From contig NZ_CDHO01000003.1 in assembly GCF_001006785.1 (NCBI RefSeq), positions 1,798,001 to 1,862,000 on the forward strand: a DNA stretch of 64,000 nucleotides, written 5' to 3'. Shown in pieces: positions 26,779 to 34,601 of this stretch. Below the pieces are notes generated by a model, which saw nothing but the letters and a program-made list of their open reading frames with translations, ran no database searches and was not told where the DNA came from. A program made the position numbers and the translations under genes. Source of the stretch: Hyphomicrobium_B sp001006785. GTDB lineage: Bacteria > Pseudomonadota > Alphaproteobacteria > Rhizobiales > Hyphomicrobiaceae. How positions within the stretch are numbered: position 1 is the stretch's first letter; each line of letters begins with the position of its first letter.

Positions 26779-26858
26779 TTTTGACTGCGCCGGCCTTTGT
26801 CGTTGGCGATTGGAACGCTCAGCTTGACGTCATCGCCGAATAGCCCCACGAACAAACC

Positions 26859-27905
26859 ATGACCGACCGGCTCGTCAGCAGCGCGCGCAAGGAAGTGGAC
26901 GCCTACGAGGCGACGATCCGCCCGCAATCGCTTGATGAATTCATCGGCCAGGAGCAGGCGCGCGCCAACCTCCGTATTTTCATCACGGCGGCGCGCGGAC
27001 GCGGCGATGCTCTCGATCATGTGCTGTTTGCTGGACCTCCGGGCCTCGGCAAGACGACGCTGGCGCAGATCATGGCCAAGGAGCTTGGCGTCGGATTTCG
27101 CGCGACGTCGGGCCCGGTGATCTCGAAGGCCGGCGACCTCGCGGCTCTGCTGACCAATCTCGAAGAACGCGACGTGCTGTTCATCGACGAAATCCATCGC
27201 CTCAACCCTGCGGTTGAAGAAATTCTCTATCCCGCGATGGAGGACTTCCAACTCGATCTGATGATCGGCGAAGGTCCTGCCGCCCGCTCGGTTCGCATCG
27301 ATCTTCCGAAATTCACGCTCGTCGGTGCCACGACGCGCGCCGGACTGCTGACCAATCCGCTGCGCGATCGCTTCGGCATTCCGGTGCGATTGAATTTCTA
27401 TTCCGTGTCCGAATTGGAGTTGGTCGTGTCGCGCGGCGCGCGTGTGCTCGGCGCCAACATGGCGAGCGACGGCGCGCGTGAAATCGCCAAGAGATCGCGA
27501 GGAACGCCGCGCATTGCCGGACGCCTGCTGCGCCGGGTTCGCGATTTCGCGGCGGTCGAAGGCGCGGCCGTCGTCAATGCAGCCGTCGCCGATCGGGCTC
27601 TCAAGATGCTGGAGGTCGACGGCGAGGGGCTCGACGCCCTCGATCACCGTTACCTCGGTTGCATCCTGAAAAATTACGAAGGCGGACCGGTCGGCATCGA
27701 AACGCTGGCGGCGGCACTCTCCGAACCCCGCGACGCGCTCGAGGAAATCGTCGAGCCATATCTCTTGCAGCAGGGTTTCATCAGCCGCACCCCCCGCGGC
27801 CGCGTCCTGACGCTCAAAGCCTACCGCCACCTCGGCGTCAGCGGTCCGGCACGGACGGCGACCCCCGATTTGCCGATTTTTGACGACGGCGCTGACGAGA
27901 CTTAA
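26859..27905 (+). CDS. ruvB: Holliday junction helicase RuvB
   Basis: 348 residues, full length. IRPQSLDEFIGQEQARANL opens the AAA+ domain. FAGPPGLGKTTLAQIMAKE is Walker A, LFIDEIHRLNPAVEEILYPA is Walker B, and TLVGATTRAGLLTNPLRDRF holds sensor 1 and the arginine-finger region. A winged-helix C-terminus ends with QQGFISRTPRGR. RuvB hexamers drive branch migration with RuvA. Confidence 0.97.
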   Translation: MTDRLVSSARKEVDAYEATIRPQSLDEFIGQEQARANLRIFITAARGRGDALDHVLFAGPPGLGKTTLAQIMAKELGVGFRATSGPVISKAGDLAALLTNLEERDVLFIDEIHRLNPAVEEILYPAMEDFQLDLMIGEGPAARSVRIDLPKFTLVGATTRAGLLTNPLRDRFGIPVRLNFYSVSELELVVSRGARVLGANMASDGAREIAKRSRGTPRIAGRLLRRVRDFAAVEGAAVVNAAVADRALKMLEVDGEGLDALDHRYLGCILKNYEGGPVGIETLAAALSEPRDALEEIVEPYLLQQGFISRTPRGRVLTLKAYRHLGVSGPARTATPDLPIFDDGADET

Positions 27906-28016
27906 CGCCGCTATCGTATGCGCGCGCGGTAAATATTCACGATTCTGTCCGCATTTTCGGGCCATCATCCGGCGCTCACAGTATAGATTGCGCCTCATCG
28001 GTCGAAGGACTGCCTC

Positions 28017-28958
28017 GTGATCACCCGCCGCGATTTGCTGAAGATGCTTGCTGCCGTAGGGGTCGGCTCCACGGCGCTGAGCAGCTATGCCGTCGCGGAA
28101 TCGTTTGGCGAATGGGTAACGCCTTACTCCCTGACGCCGCCCGGATGGACGCCCGGCTTGCGACTGCGCCTTGCGGTGCTCGCCGATCTCCACGTCTGCG
28201 AACCCTGGATGTCCGTCGATCGCGTCGCGGCCATCGTCGATCAGACCAACAGTCTCAAACCGGACGCGATACTGCTGCTCGGAGATTACGTCGTCGGGCG
28301 AAGCCTCCGCAGATTGTCGACCTCGGTTGTCAGCGCCGGAAGCTGGGCGACGGCGCTCGGAGGCCTCAAGGCGCCGCTCGGCGTGCACGCGGTTCTTGGC
28401 AATCACGATTGGTGGGATGACCCCAGCGTGCAGAAGCGGCGGGCAGGGCCGACACGCGCGGGACTTGCGTTACAGGCTGTCGGCATCCCCGTTTATGAGA
28501 ACCAGGCAGTCCGGCTGCAGAAGGACGGGCAAGCATTCTGGATCGCAGGCCTCGGCGATCAGTGGGCGTTCCGTTCGCGAGAGGGGGACGACGAAATCCC
28601 GCCCAGCAAAGGCTTCCGCTATCAAGGCGTCGACGATCTCCCGCGCACGCTGGCGCAAGTGACCGATGATGCGCCGGTGATCCTGATGGCGCACGAGCCC
28701 GACATTTTTCCTGAAGTGCCCGACCGCGTTTCGCTGACAATTTCCGGCCATACGCACGGCGGTCAGGTTCGAATTTTCGGCTTTGCGCCGATGGTGCCGT
28801 CACGGTACGGGCTGCGTTACGTGTACGGCCATAAAGTAGAGCAAGGCCGCAACCTGATCGTGTCCGGAGGCCTCGGCTGCTCGACGCTTCCCGTGCGGCT
28901 CGGATCGCCGCCCGAGATCGTCACGATCGACCTCGGCGGCAGCGGGGGCGAAGTGTGA
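28017..28958 (+). CDS. Metallophosphoesterase with Tat-type signal (YkuE-like)
   Basis: 313 residues from GTG 28017 with a GAAGGA site. The N-terminus ITRRDLLKMLAAVGVGSTAL has the twin-arginine pattern with a hydrophobic stretch, so Tat export is likely. The calcineurin-type motifs are VLADLHVCEPW, LLLGDYVVG, AVLGNHDWW, ILMAHEPD and SGHTHGGQVRIFG. Family members hydrolyse phosphoesters, and YkuE is a zinc-dependent, Tat-exported relative. It overlaps ybgC by GTGA, showing coupled translation. Its presence between ruvB and ybgC is not part of the usual order. Confidence 0.88.
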   Translation: MITRRDLLKMLAAVGVGSTALSSYAVAESFGEWVTPYSLTPPGWTPGLRLRLAVLADLHVCEPWMSVDRVAAIVDQTNSLKPDAILLLGDYVVGRSLRRLSTSVVSAGSWATALGGLKAPLGVHAVLGNHDWWDDPSVQKRRAGPTRAGLALQAVGIPVYENQAVRLQKDGQAFWIAGLGDQWAFRSREGDDEIPPSKGFRYQGVDDLPRTLAQVTDDAPVILMAHEPDIFPEVPDRVSLTISGHTHGGQVRIFGFAPMVPSRYGLRYVYGHKVEQGRNLIVSGGLGCSTLPVRLGSPPEIVTIDLGGSGGEV

Positions 28959-29437
28959 CCGATAAGAAATGGCCGGATCTCGCTGGCCGTATTTTCCGCG
29001 ACGAAGCAGGCCAGCGCCATGTGCTGCCGGTGCGCGTCTATTTCGAGGATACCGACGCGGGCGGCGTCGTCTACCACGCGTCCTACGTCCGCTTTTGCGA
29101 ACGCGGGCGGACGGATTTCCTGCGCCTGCTGGGAACCGACGCGCGCCGTTTGATCGACGGCTCCGACAACCGCGAGCCTGCCGCGTTCGTCGTCCGCCGG
29201 ATGACGTTCGATTTCTTCCGCCCTGCGCGCATGGACGACCTGCTAGAGGTCGAGACCCGCGTCAAGGAAATCGGCGGCGCGAGTGTCACGCTCATTCAGA
29301 CGGTCACGCGCGACGGCAATCGCATCGCCGAGGCCGAAGTGACCGTGGTGCTGATATCGGTATCGGGAAAGCCGTTGCGTCTGAGCCAGGCGGTGCGCGG
29401 CGCATTTCTCGCGCATACGCACGCGCAGGTTAGCTAG
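28955..29437 (+). CDS. ybgC: Tol-Pal-associated acyl-CoA thioesterase YbgC
   Basis: 160 residues from a GTG that overlaps the preceding stop. The hotdog fold is marked by RVYFEDTDAGGVVYHASYVR, containing the catalytic Asp of the 4-hydroxybenzoyl-CoA thioesterase type, and FCERGRTDFLR. It hydrolyses acyl-CoA or acyl-ACP and is normally the first gene of the tol-pal cluster. Here tolQ starts about 4 kb downstream, because a minus-strand block is inserted between them. Confidence 0.92.
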   Translation: MTDKKWPDLAGRIFRDEAGQRHVLPVRVYFEDTDAGGVVYHASYVRFCERGRTDFLRLLGTDARRLIDGSDNREPAAFVVRRMTFDFFRPARMDDLLEVETRVKEIGGASVTLIQTVTRDGNRIAEAEVTVVLISVSGKPLRLSQAVRGAFLAHTHAQVS

Positions 29438-29464
29438 CTAACGCGGGACCTTTCAGCGAAAGCC

Positions 29465-29752
29465 TTACGGATTGCGACGCTTCCAGGCTTCCCAGTTGAC
29501 CCGCGCCATACGGTAGGCATCCGGGATCGACAGCGCCCACACGAACAGGCCGAGCGCCGATCGCCCGATGATCGAACGATCCGGCGGCGCGAATTGCCAG
29601 GTGACCAGGGCGAGCAGCAGCGTGAACAGCGCGAACATGAATCCGCGCTGCTGCTGGCCGATCGCAACGTGTCCCATCCCCGGAAGAACGATCGCAAGGG
29701 CAAGGACGAGATACGGGTTGATCGGTTTGCGATCGGCTTGCAGCGCATTCAT
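29465..29752 (-). CDS. Small membrane protein of unknown function
   Basis: 95 residues from ATG 29752, overlapping the stop of the upstream gene by 4 bases. The N-terminus MNALQADRKPINPYLVLALA leads into a first hydrophobic segment, GFMFALFTLLLALVTWQF forms a second, and SALGLFVWALSIPDAYRMAR a third, amphipathic one. No named family is recognised. Translation is coupled to the 226-residue protein, so the two probably act together. Convergent with ybgC. Confidence 0.7.
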   Translation of the reverse strand: MNALQADRKPINPYLVLALAIVLPGMGHVAIGQQQRGFMFALFTLLLALVTWQFAPPDRSIIGRSALGLFVWALSIPDAYRMARVNWEAWKRRNP

Positions 29753-30429
29753 GCAGCGGACACCAGCTTGACGTTGAGAAGCAGACCCTCGACTTCGAGC
29801 ACGTCCGCGAGGAGTGCTCCAAGGTCGTCCGGGTTCAGCCGTGCGTTTTCGAACACGATCTGTCTGAGAATGAGGTGGTCGCCGCGTTTGCCTTCGGCAA
29901 GTTGGCGCATGATGCGAATGCCGCGCGGCGTGATCACGACCTCCTTGACGTAGGGATCGCGAAGAAGACCGGCGACGTAGGGCGCAACCCGCTCGAAGAT
30001 ATGACGCGCGCCGGGGCCGTCGCCCTTGATCAGGCACATTTCGGGAAAGTTCGCAGGCGGCTCGATCCGGTCGGTCAAGCGATCGGTCATCGAGAAATAA
30101 TCAGCGCCCGTCGGGCGGATCAGAATGGCGACGCTGCCATCGATCGGCAGGCTGCGCTTCATCGTGACGTCGAGCCAAAGCTGCGGCAGCCGGCGGAACG
30201 TCAACGTGTCGGGAACGAGGGCAACGCGGAATGCGCGTCCGCGGAACGTTCCGTCCATTTTCGGAAAGCTGCACGTATCGATTTCAACGCGCGCGTCCTC
30301 GAGGACGTTCTTTGCGGAATCGAGAATGGAATGTCGGGCGGCGGCGGCGATGCGTGCCTCGCGGCGACCGTAAATGACGAAAAACGCGATCGCTGCAGCG
30401 ATCAGCAAAGCGGCAAGCGTGAGAGGCAT
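29749..30429 (-). CDS. Membrane-anchored protein of unknown function
   Basis: 226 residues from ATG 30429; a longer reading to 30480 would start inside a terminator stem and is rejected. One N-terminal transmembrane helix (LTLAALLIAAAIAFFVIYGR) is followed by about 195 mixed alpha/beta residues with PVDG-like loops (KRSLPIDGSVAILIRPTGAD) and a C-terminal ALLADVLEVEGLLLNVKLVS. No known catalytic motif is seen. It overlaps the 95-residue membrane gene by 4 bases. It lies downstream of the permease operon, behind a hairpin. Confidence 0.7.
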   Translation of the reverse strand: MPLTLAALLIAAAIAFFVIYGRREARIAAAARHSILDSAKNVLEDARVEIDTCSFPKMDGTFRGRAFRVALVPDTLTFRRLPQLWLDVTMKRSLPIDGSVAILIRPTGADYFSMTDRLTDRIEPPANFPEMCLIKGDGPGARHIFERVAPYVAGLLRDPYVKEVVITPRGIRIMRQLAEGKRGDHLILRQIVFENARLNPDDLGALLADVLEVEGLLLNVKLVSAA

Positions 30430-30448
30430 GAACGGGTTTCCCGCAAAA

Positions 30449-30485
30449 GAGGAAGGTGGCGCATCGCGAGGATGCGCCACCTTTG
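30449..30485 (-). terminator. Terminator-like hairpin downstream of the APC permease
   Basis: A perfect 14-bp stem (AAGGTGGCGCATC and its complement, around GCGAG) at 30451-30483. On the minus strand the 3' side runs into CCTCTTTTG. It separates the permease operon from the 226-residue gene. Confidence 0.7.
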
Positions 30486-30496
30486 GGTTAGCGTTC

Positions 30497-31882
30497 TCAG
30501 TAGCCCTTCGGCCGCGGCCAGTTCATCGTGAACTGGTCGCCGCGACGGACGTACTTGTAGCGGTGGAAGTGGAACCAGAGCGAAGCGACGATGAAGAACA
30601 CCATCATCGCGACGAGCTGGGTGCCGTATCCGAGGAACACCGCGAAGTACGTTGCCGAGCAGATGGTCAGCAGAACAAGCGCCGGGATCGGATGGAACGG
30701 ATGCACGTATCCGCGTTTGATCATGTCCAGCGGCCACATCTGCCGGAAGAAGATCACCTGGATCGACATGTACGTATATCCGAGCAGACCCGACAGGATC
30801 GAGAACGTGATCACCTGATCGAGCGGCGCGAAGTACGCAAAGGTCAGGGCGACGGGCACCAGGAACACGATCGACCGGAAGGGCGTTCTGTTCTTGGGAT
30901 GCACGGCGCCGAACCAGGTCGGCAGATAACGGTCGCGGCCCATCGAGAACCAGGCGCGCGACGCGTCGTTGATGCAGCCGTTGGCGGATGCAAGCGTCGA
31001 GAACATCGTGCCGATGAACAGCAGGACCATCAGCGGCGTCGAGCTTGTCAGCCGTGCGGCGTCGAAGAGCGGCGTCGTGGCCTGACCGAGGTATTCCCAC
31101 GGCATCAGACCGGAGCAGAGGTACCACGTCATCGTTGCTGCGATGAGCAGGGTCATGATGCCTGCCATCGTTCCGAGCGGCAGCGAGCGAGCCGGCGAGC
31201 GGACCTCTTCGGCAGCCTGACACGTTCCCTCGATGCCGAGGTAGTACCAGAGACCGAAGTGGAGCGAAGCAAGCACGCCGATCCAGCCATAGGGCAATCC
31301 GTTCAGGATTTCCTTATGATTGAGCAGCTCTGTCGACCACGGCTTCACGGCAGTGAACAGGATGATGACAGCAATGAAGGCCGTTGCGGTCAGCACCAGG
31401 TTCACCGTCAGCGTCGCATAGACGCCGCGATAGTTCAGCCATGCGAGAAAGACGATGGATAAAACGATGAACGGTTTATCCTGTGCTTCTGCGAATCCGG
31501 CCATCTGTCCGACAGTCTGAACGAGATAGCCAAGCGTGATGGCATTCGCGGCTTCCAGCATCGTGTAGGCAAACACGAGATAGAGACCGACGTTGAACGC
31601 CATCAACGGTCCGATGATGTGTTTCGACTGCGCGTACTGGCCACCGGCGGCAGCGACGGTCGACGTCACTTCCGAGTCGATCATGGCGACGCAGGTATAG
31701 AGAAGGCCGGCAGCCCAGCAGGCGATCAAGGCCGCGATCGCGCCGCCCTTGCCCACCGCGAAGTTCCAGCCCATGTACTCGCCGACGAGCACGATGCCGA
31801 CGCCCAATGCCCACACATGTGCAGGACCGAGGACGCGGAGCAGAGAGATTTTCTCTCCGTGAACAGCAGTTGTCTGATTCAC
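30497..31882 (-). CDS. APC-superfamily permease, ethanolamine-permease-like
   Basis: 461 residues with about 12 hydrophobic segments. The N-terminal GIVLVGEYMGWNFAVGKGGA resembles Eat-type ethanolamine permeases, and the rest follows the amino acid-polyamine-organocation plan (GIEGTCQAAEEVRSPARSLP, MFSTLASANGCINDASRAWF, AVHPKNRTPFRS). It should import a small amine or amino acid across the inner membrane; the actual substrate is not determinable. Its ATG overlaps the stop of a 61-residue membrane protein, and two more small membrane proteins lie upstream in the same operon, an arrangement unusual for APC permeases. No ethanolamine catabolic genes are nearby. Confidence 0.87.
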   Translation of the reverse strand: MNQTTAVHGEKISLLRVLGPAHVWALGVGIVLVGEYMGWNFAVGKGGAIAALIACWAAGLLYTCVAMIDSEVTSTVAAAGGQYAQSKHIIGPLMAFNVGLYLVFAYTMLEAANAITLGYLVQTVGQMAGFAEAQDKPFIVLSIVFLAWLNYRGVYATLTVNLVLTATAFIAVIILFTAVKPWSTELLNHKEILNGLPYGWIGVLASLHFGLWYYLGIEGTCQAAEEVRSPARSLPLGTMAGIMTLLIAATMTWYLCSGLMPWEYLGQATTPLFDAARLTSSTPLMVLLFIGTMFSTLASANGCINDASRAWFSMGRDRYLPTWFGAVHPKNRTPFRSIVFLVPVALTFAYFAPLDQVITFSILSGLLGYTYMSIQVIFFRQMWPLDMIKRGYVHPFHPIPALVLLTICSATYFAVFLGYGTQLVAMMVFFIVASLWFHFHRYKYVRRGDQFTMNWPRPKGY

Positions 31883-32064
31883 AGGTGCCCCCCTTGGTGC
31901 GGCGGATCGATAACGAGCGCGTCATCGATTTCGCCTTCGCGCGACGATGTCAGCAAGTCTTCGCTGTAAGCGCGATTGGTTCTGATGGTGTCGAAGAGCA
32001 TGTAGAGACCGAGCACGATCGAAAGTGCCCAGGCCGCGTATTCAATGAGTTGAAAATTATTCAT
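31879..32064 (-). CDS. 61-residue single-helix membrane protein, permease-coupled
   Basis: MNNFQLIEYAAWALSIVLGL begins a single transmembrane helix ending near residue 25 (YMLFDTIRTNRAYSEDLL). An acidic cytoplasmic tail (SREGEIDDALVIDPPHQGGH) follows. GAGAGG precedes the ATG, and the TGA overlaps the permease ATG. It is not recognised. The coupling and size suggest an accessory subunit or regulator of the permease (inference). Confidence 0.75.
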   Translation of the reverse strand: MNNFQLIEYAAWALSIVLGLYMLFDTIRTNRAYSEDLLTSSREGEIDDALVIDPPHQGGHL

Positions 32065-32073
32065 CGCTGCCTC

Positions 32074-32460
32074 TCACTTTCTGCCGAAGCGCTCTTCGAG
32101 CACTTCGATGTATTCACGCTTCGAGAACATAAACAGCAGCACGAAGTACCCGATCACCACCACCGCGGTGATGCCGAGTTCGAGCGGGCTGAAGCTGTAA
32201 TCGAATCTGGACGTGATGAGCGGTGCAGCAGTGTCGGGAGTGAAACCGAGCTTTTCCCATTGTCCGGCTTGCGCGGCGTTCTGGCCGAGTCCGGTCCACG
32301 TCGATTTGTCGGCAACGGGAAGATCGATTTTGCCGCCGCCGGCGAGTTTCAAATAGAGAGGCGTGAAGAGCGCGGCGAGCACGAGGACAAGCAGGAACAA
32401 GCTGTCGAAGAGCTGACCGAGTGCGGATTGCTTTGGAGGTTCGTAGTGAGGCTTTTCCAC
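32074..32460 (-). CDS. 128-residue two-helix membrane protein, permease operon
   Basis: GTG start at 32460 with AGGTGG upstream. The N-terminal cytoplasmic part MEKPHYEPPKQSALGQLFDS precedes a first helix (LFLLVLVLAALFTPLYLKL). A periplasmic loop of about 45 residues (GGGKIDLPVADKSTWTGLGQ and following) comes next, then a second helix (ELGITAVVVIGYFVLLFMF) and a basic tail ending VLEERFGRK. No family recognised. Nine bases separate it from the 61-residue gene and 11 from the upstream gene, so it belongs to the same operon. Confidence 0.75.
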   Translation of the reverse strand: MEKPHYEPPKQSALGQLFDSLFLLVLVLAALFTPLYLKLAGGGKIDLPVADKSTWTGLGQNAAQAGQWEKLGFTPDTAAPLITSRFDYSFSPLELGITAVVVIGYFVLLFMFSKREYIEVLEERFGRK

Positions 32461-32471
32461 GGTACCACCTA

Positions 32472-32771
32472 TCAGCTGTAAGATTTTTTCTTGGCGAGAT
32501 CGACGTAGTGAAGATCCAGCCCATAGATCTCATCACGCTCCTCGCTGAGGTGCGCGACCATCGCCAGAATGGCGGCGGTATTGAATAAGAGGACGAGCCC
32601 ACCAAATACTGCGAGCGTCCAAGCAACCTGTTGGTCGACGTAGTCCTTCACTTCGTAGAAGACGAAAGCGTAGAGCGCCCACAGAACGCCAACTGCGACA
32701 AATGACCAGTTACGGTCACCCGCAAACTTCTTGGCTATTCGTGGGTCAGCTTGAGGATTTTGCTTGTTCAT
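32472..32771 (-). CDS. 99-residue two-helix membrane protein, first gene of permease operon
   Basis: ATG 32771 has AGGGAAA about 8 bases upstream; a longer in-frame reading to 32846 is rejected for lack of a site. A hydrophilic start (MNKQNPQADPRIAKKFAGDR) is followed by helices near residues 22-40 (WSFVAVGVLWALYAFVFYE) and 50-70 (AWTLAVFGGLVLLFNTAAIL), and an acidic tail (EERDEIYGLDLHYVD) ending in basic residues. Not recognised. It heads a four-gene operon with the APC permease. Confidence 0.75.
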   Translation of the reverse strand: MNKQNPQADPRIAKKFAGDRNWSFVAVGVLWALYAFVFYEVKDYVDQQVAWTLAVFGGLVLLFNTAAILAMVAHLSEERDEIYGLDLHYVDLAKKKSYS

Positions 32772-33419
32772 CAGCGTTTCCCTGTCATTCAACGTGTACG
32801 GATTAGTTTCTTTTTTTGATGCGCATTTGAGCACGGGCCAAAGCAAAGTGTGTCACTTTGCCTGATTGCCCAAGCTCGTACCAACTCGCGTATCTGTTGG
32901 CTCCTAGTCAACTTTTTTTCGTAACATGAAAACAAAATTCGATGACGCGCTGCGCATAACGCAGTGCAGTCAAGCTGGATATTTTTGATAGAAATCAAAT
33001 CATTGAGCGCGTGTTGCGACGCGAAATGCATAAAATTTGATCAATTGCTTAAATAGAGTGCATTCATTCTTGGCCTCGATCAGCGCGGCGAGCGCTCCGA
33101 GCCCGCACGAAGGACTTTATTTCCGCGGCCGGGACGGCGCCAACACCCGACGCGCGCGATTGTCGCATGTTTTGCGTGGATAAACCACCGTCTGCGCCAT
33201 CGCGTCTGCGGCGCAGGGGCCCTTGTTTCGTCATATTGCGCGGCGAAAGCTCTGATCCACGAAAAGCGCATGCGGCGGGGCATGTCAGTCAGGGTGGACG
33301 TCATATCATCGCCACACGCTATCGCGAGCGACCCGCGGCGCGCGATTGCCGGCGTCTTCTGGCTTTAATCTCATGCGCGCTCCGACCGAGCCCTGCATTT
33401 CTTCGACATGGATGGTGAA
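32772..33419. other. Divergent regulatory region between the permease operon and tolQ
   Basis: 648 bases, markedly A/T-richer between about 32800 and 33060 than its neighbours. It holds a perfect FNR/FixK palindrome (32985-32998) and a second, imperfect TTGATCAA-type sequence near 33037. Short frames on either strand in 33080-33420 have no convincing features. Promoters of tolQ and of the permease operon presumably lie here. Confidence 0.6.
32985..32998. promoter_or_regulatory. FNR/FixK-type binding site
   Basis: TTGATAGAAATCAA is an exact match to TTGAT-N4-ATCAA. It lies about 215 bases before the first permease-operon gene (minus strand) and about 420 before tolQ (plus strand). Such boxes serve oxygen-responsive Crp/Fnr regulators in alphaproteobacteria. 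The nearer gene is the permease operon, so I favour it as the target. Confidence 0.6.
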
Positions 33420-34136
33420 ATGAATCCCGCGGATGTCGCTCAAGGCGTCGTTGCTCCGGTCAATGCAGCTGGATTTTCCTTCATCGAACTATTCATGCAG
33501 GCCAGCCTCGTCGTCAAAATCGTGATGACGGGATTGGGCCTCGCCTCGATCTGGTCGTGGGCGATCATTTTCGAGAAGCTGCTGGCGTTCCGCCGCGCCC
33601 GCGTCGAGAGCGATAAGTTCGAGCAGATGTTCTGGTCCGGCCAGTCGCTCGACGAGCTTTACGCCAATCTCTCGCGCGGACGGACGATCACGATGGCTGC
33701 GCTGTTCGTCGCCGCGATGCGCGAATGGAAACGCTCCGTCGAAGGCAACATCCGCGCGCTCGGCGGCATTCAGCTGCGCGTCGAGAAGGTGATGGACGTC
33801 ACGATCAGCCGGGAGATGGAACGCCTCGATCGCCGGCTGCTCTTTCTCGCAACCGTTGGCTCGACTGCGCCGTTCGTCGGTCTCTTCGGTACGGTCTGGG
33901 GCATCATGACGAGCTTCCAGTCGATCGCTGTTTCGAAGAACACGTCGCTGGCCGTCGTTGCACCGGGTATCGCGGAAGCGCTGTTCGCAACGGCGCTCGG
34001 TCTCATGGCCGCTATTCCGGCCGTCGTATTCTACAACAAATTTTCCGCCGATTCGTCTGCGATTTCTCAACGCCTGTATGCGTTTTCCGATGAGTTCGCC
34101 GCGATCGTATCGCGTCAGATCGACGTGAGGACCTGA
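33420..34136 (+). CDS. tolQ: Tol-Pal protein TolQ
   Basis: 238 residues from ATG 33420; an ATG at 33408 is in frame but without a ribosome site. Three transmembrane helices occur: residues about 25-45 (LVVKIVMTGLGLASIWSWAI), then LLFLATVGSTAPFVGLFGTV and VVAPGIAEALFATALGLMAA. The conserved TAPFVGLFGTVWGIM motif lines the proton path. TolQ and TolR form the inner-membrane motor that energises TolA to constrict the outer membrane at division. tolR follows after 4 bases. Confidence 0.95.
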   Translation: MNPADVAQGVVAPVNAAGFSFIELFMQASLVVKIVMTGLGLASIWSWAIIFEKLLAFRRARVESDKFEQMFWSGQSLDELYANLSRGRTITMAALFVAAMREWKRSVEGNIRALGGIQLRVEKVMDVTISREMERLDRRLLFLATVGSTAPFVGLFGTVWGIMTSFQSIAVSKNTSLAVVAPGIAEALFATALGLMAAIPAVVFYNKFSADSSAISQRLYAFSDEFAAIVSRQIDVRT

Positions 34137-34140
34137 TTAC

Positions 34141-34599
34141 ATGGGCGCCAGCATCAAGGTAGGCGGCGGGGGCGGCGGTCGTGGCCGCCGGCGTCGCGGC
34201 CGCAACGCTCCGATGAGCGAAATCAACGTCACGCCGATGGTCGACGTGATGCTCGTGCTTCTGATCATCTTCATGGTCGCCGCGCCGCTTCTGCAGGTCG
34301 GCATCCCGGTCGATCTGCCGGAAGCGAAAGGCCAGCAGATCCCGACGCCGAAGCAGGAGCCGCTCGCGGTCACCGTGAAGGTCAACGGCGACGTCTTCAT
34401 CGGCGATACGCAGATCAGTCTCGATGAACTGGCGGGCAAGCTCAAGGCCATCGCGAAAAACGGATACGACGAGACGATTTTCGTGCGCGGCGATAGAGGC
34501 GTGCCCTATGGCGTCGTCATGAAGGTGATGGGACGCATCAACGACGGCGGATTCAAGAAGCTGTCGTTCGTTCTCGATCAGGAGAAGGGAGGCACTTAG
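34141..34599 (+). CDS. tolR: Tol-Pal protein TolR
   Basis: 152 residues. After a Gly/Arg-rich start, MSEINVTPMVDVMLVLLIIF contains the transmembrane Asp (MVDV) essential for proton translocation in ExbD/TolR proteins. The periplasmic domain includes EPLAVTVKVNGDVFIGD and FVRGDRGVPYG. It forms the stator with TolQ. It lies between tolQ and tolA with minimal gaps (4 and 2 bases). Confidence 0.95.
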   Translation: MGASIKVGGGGGGRGRRRRGRNAPMSEINVTPMVDVMLVLLIIFMVAAPLLQVGIPVDLPEAKGQQIPTPKQEPLAVTVKVNGDVFIGDTQISLDELAGKLKAIAKNGYDETIFVRGDRGVPYGVVMKVMGRINDGGFKKLSFVLDQEKGGT

Positions 34600-34601
34600 C
34601 G

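Noticed and set aside
26598..28406. 602-codon open frame antisense to ruvB and its neighbours
   Set aside because: It covers ruvB and parts of two other genes on the opposite strand, with Arg/Asp-rich composition and no domain.
30374..31462. 362-codon plus-strand frame over the APC permease
   Set aside because: Composition is His/Arg/Glu-rich noise; the opposite strand encodes an unmistakable permease.
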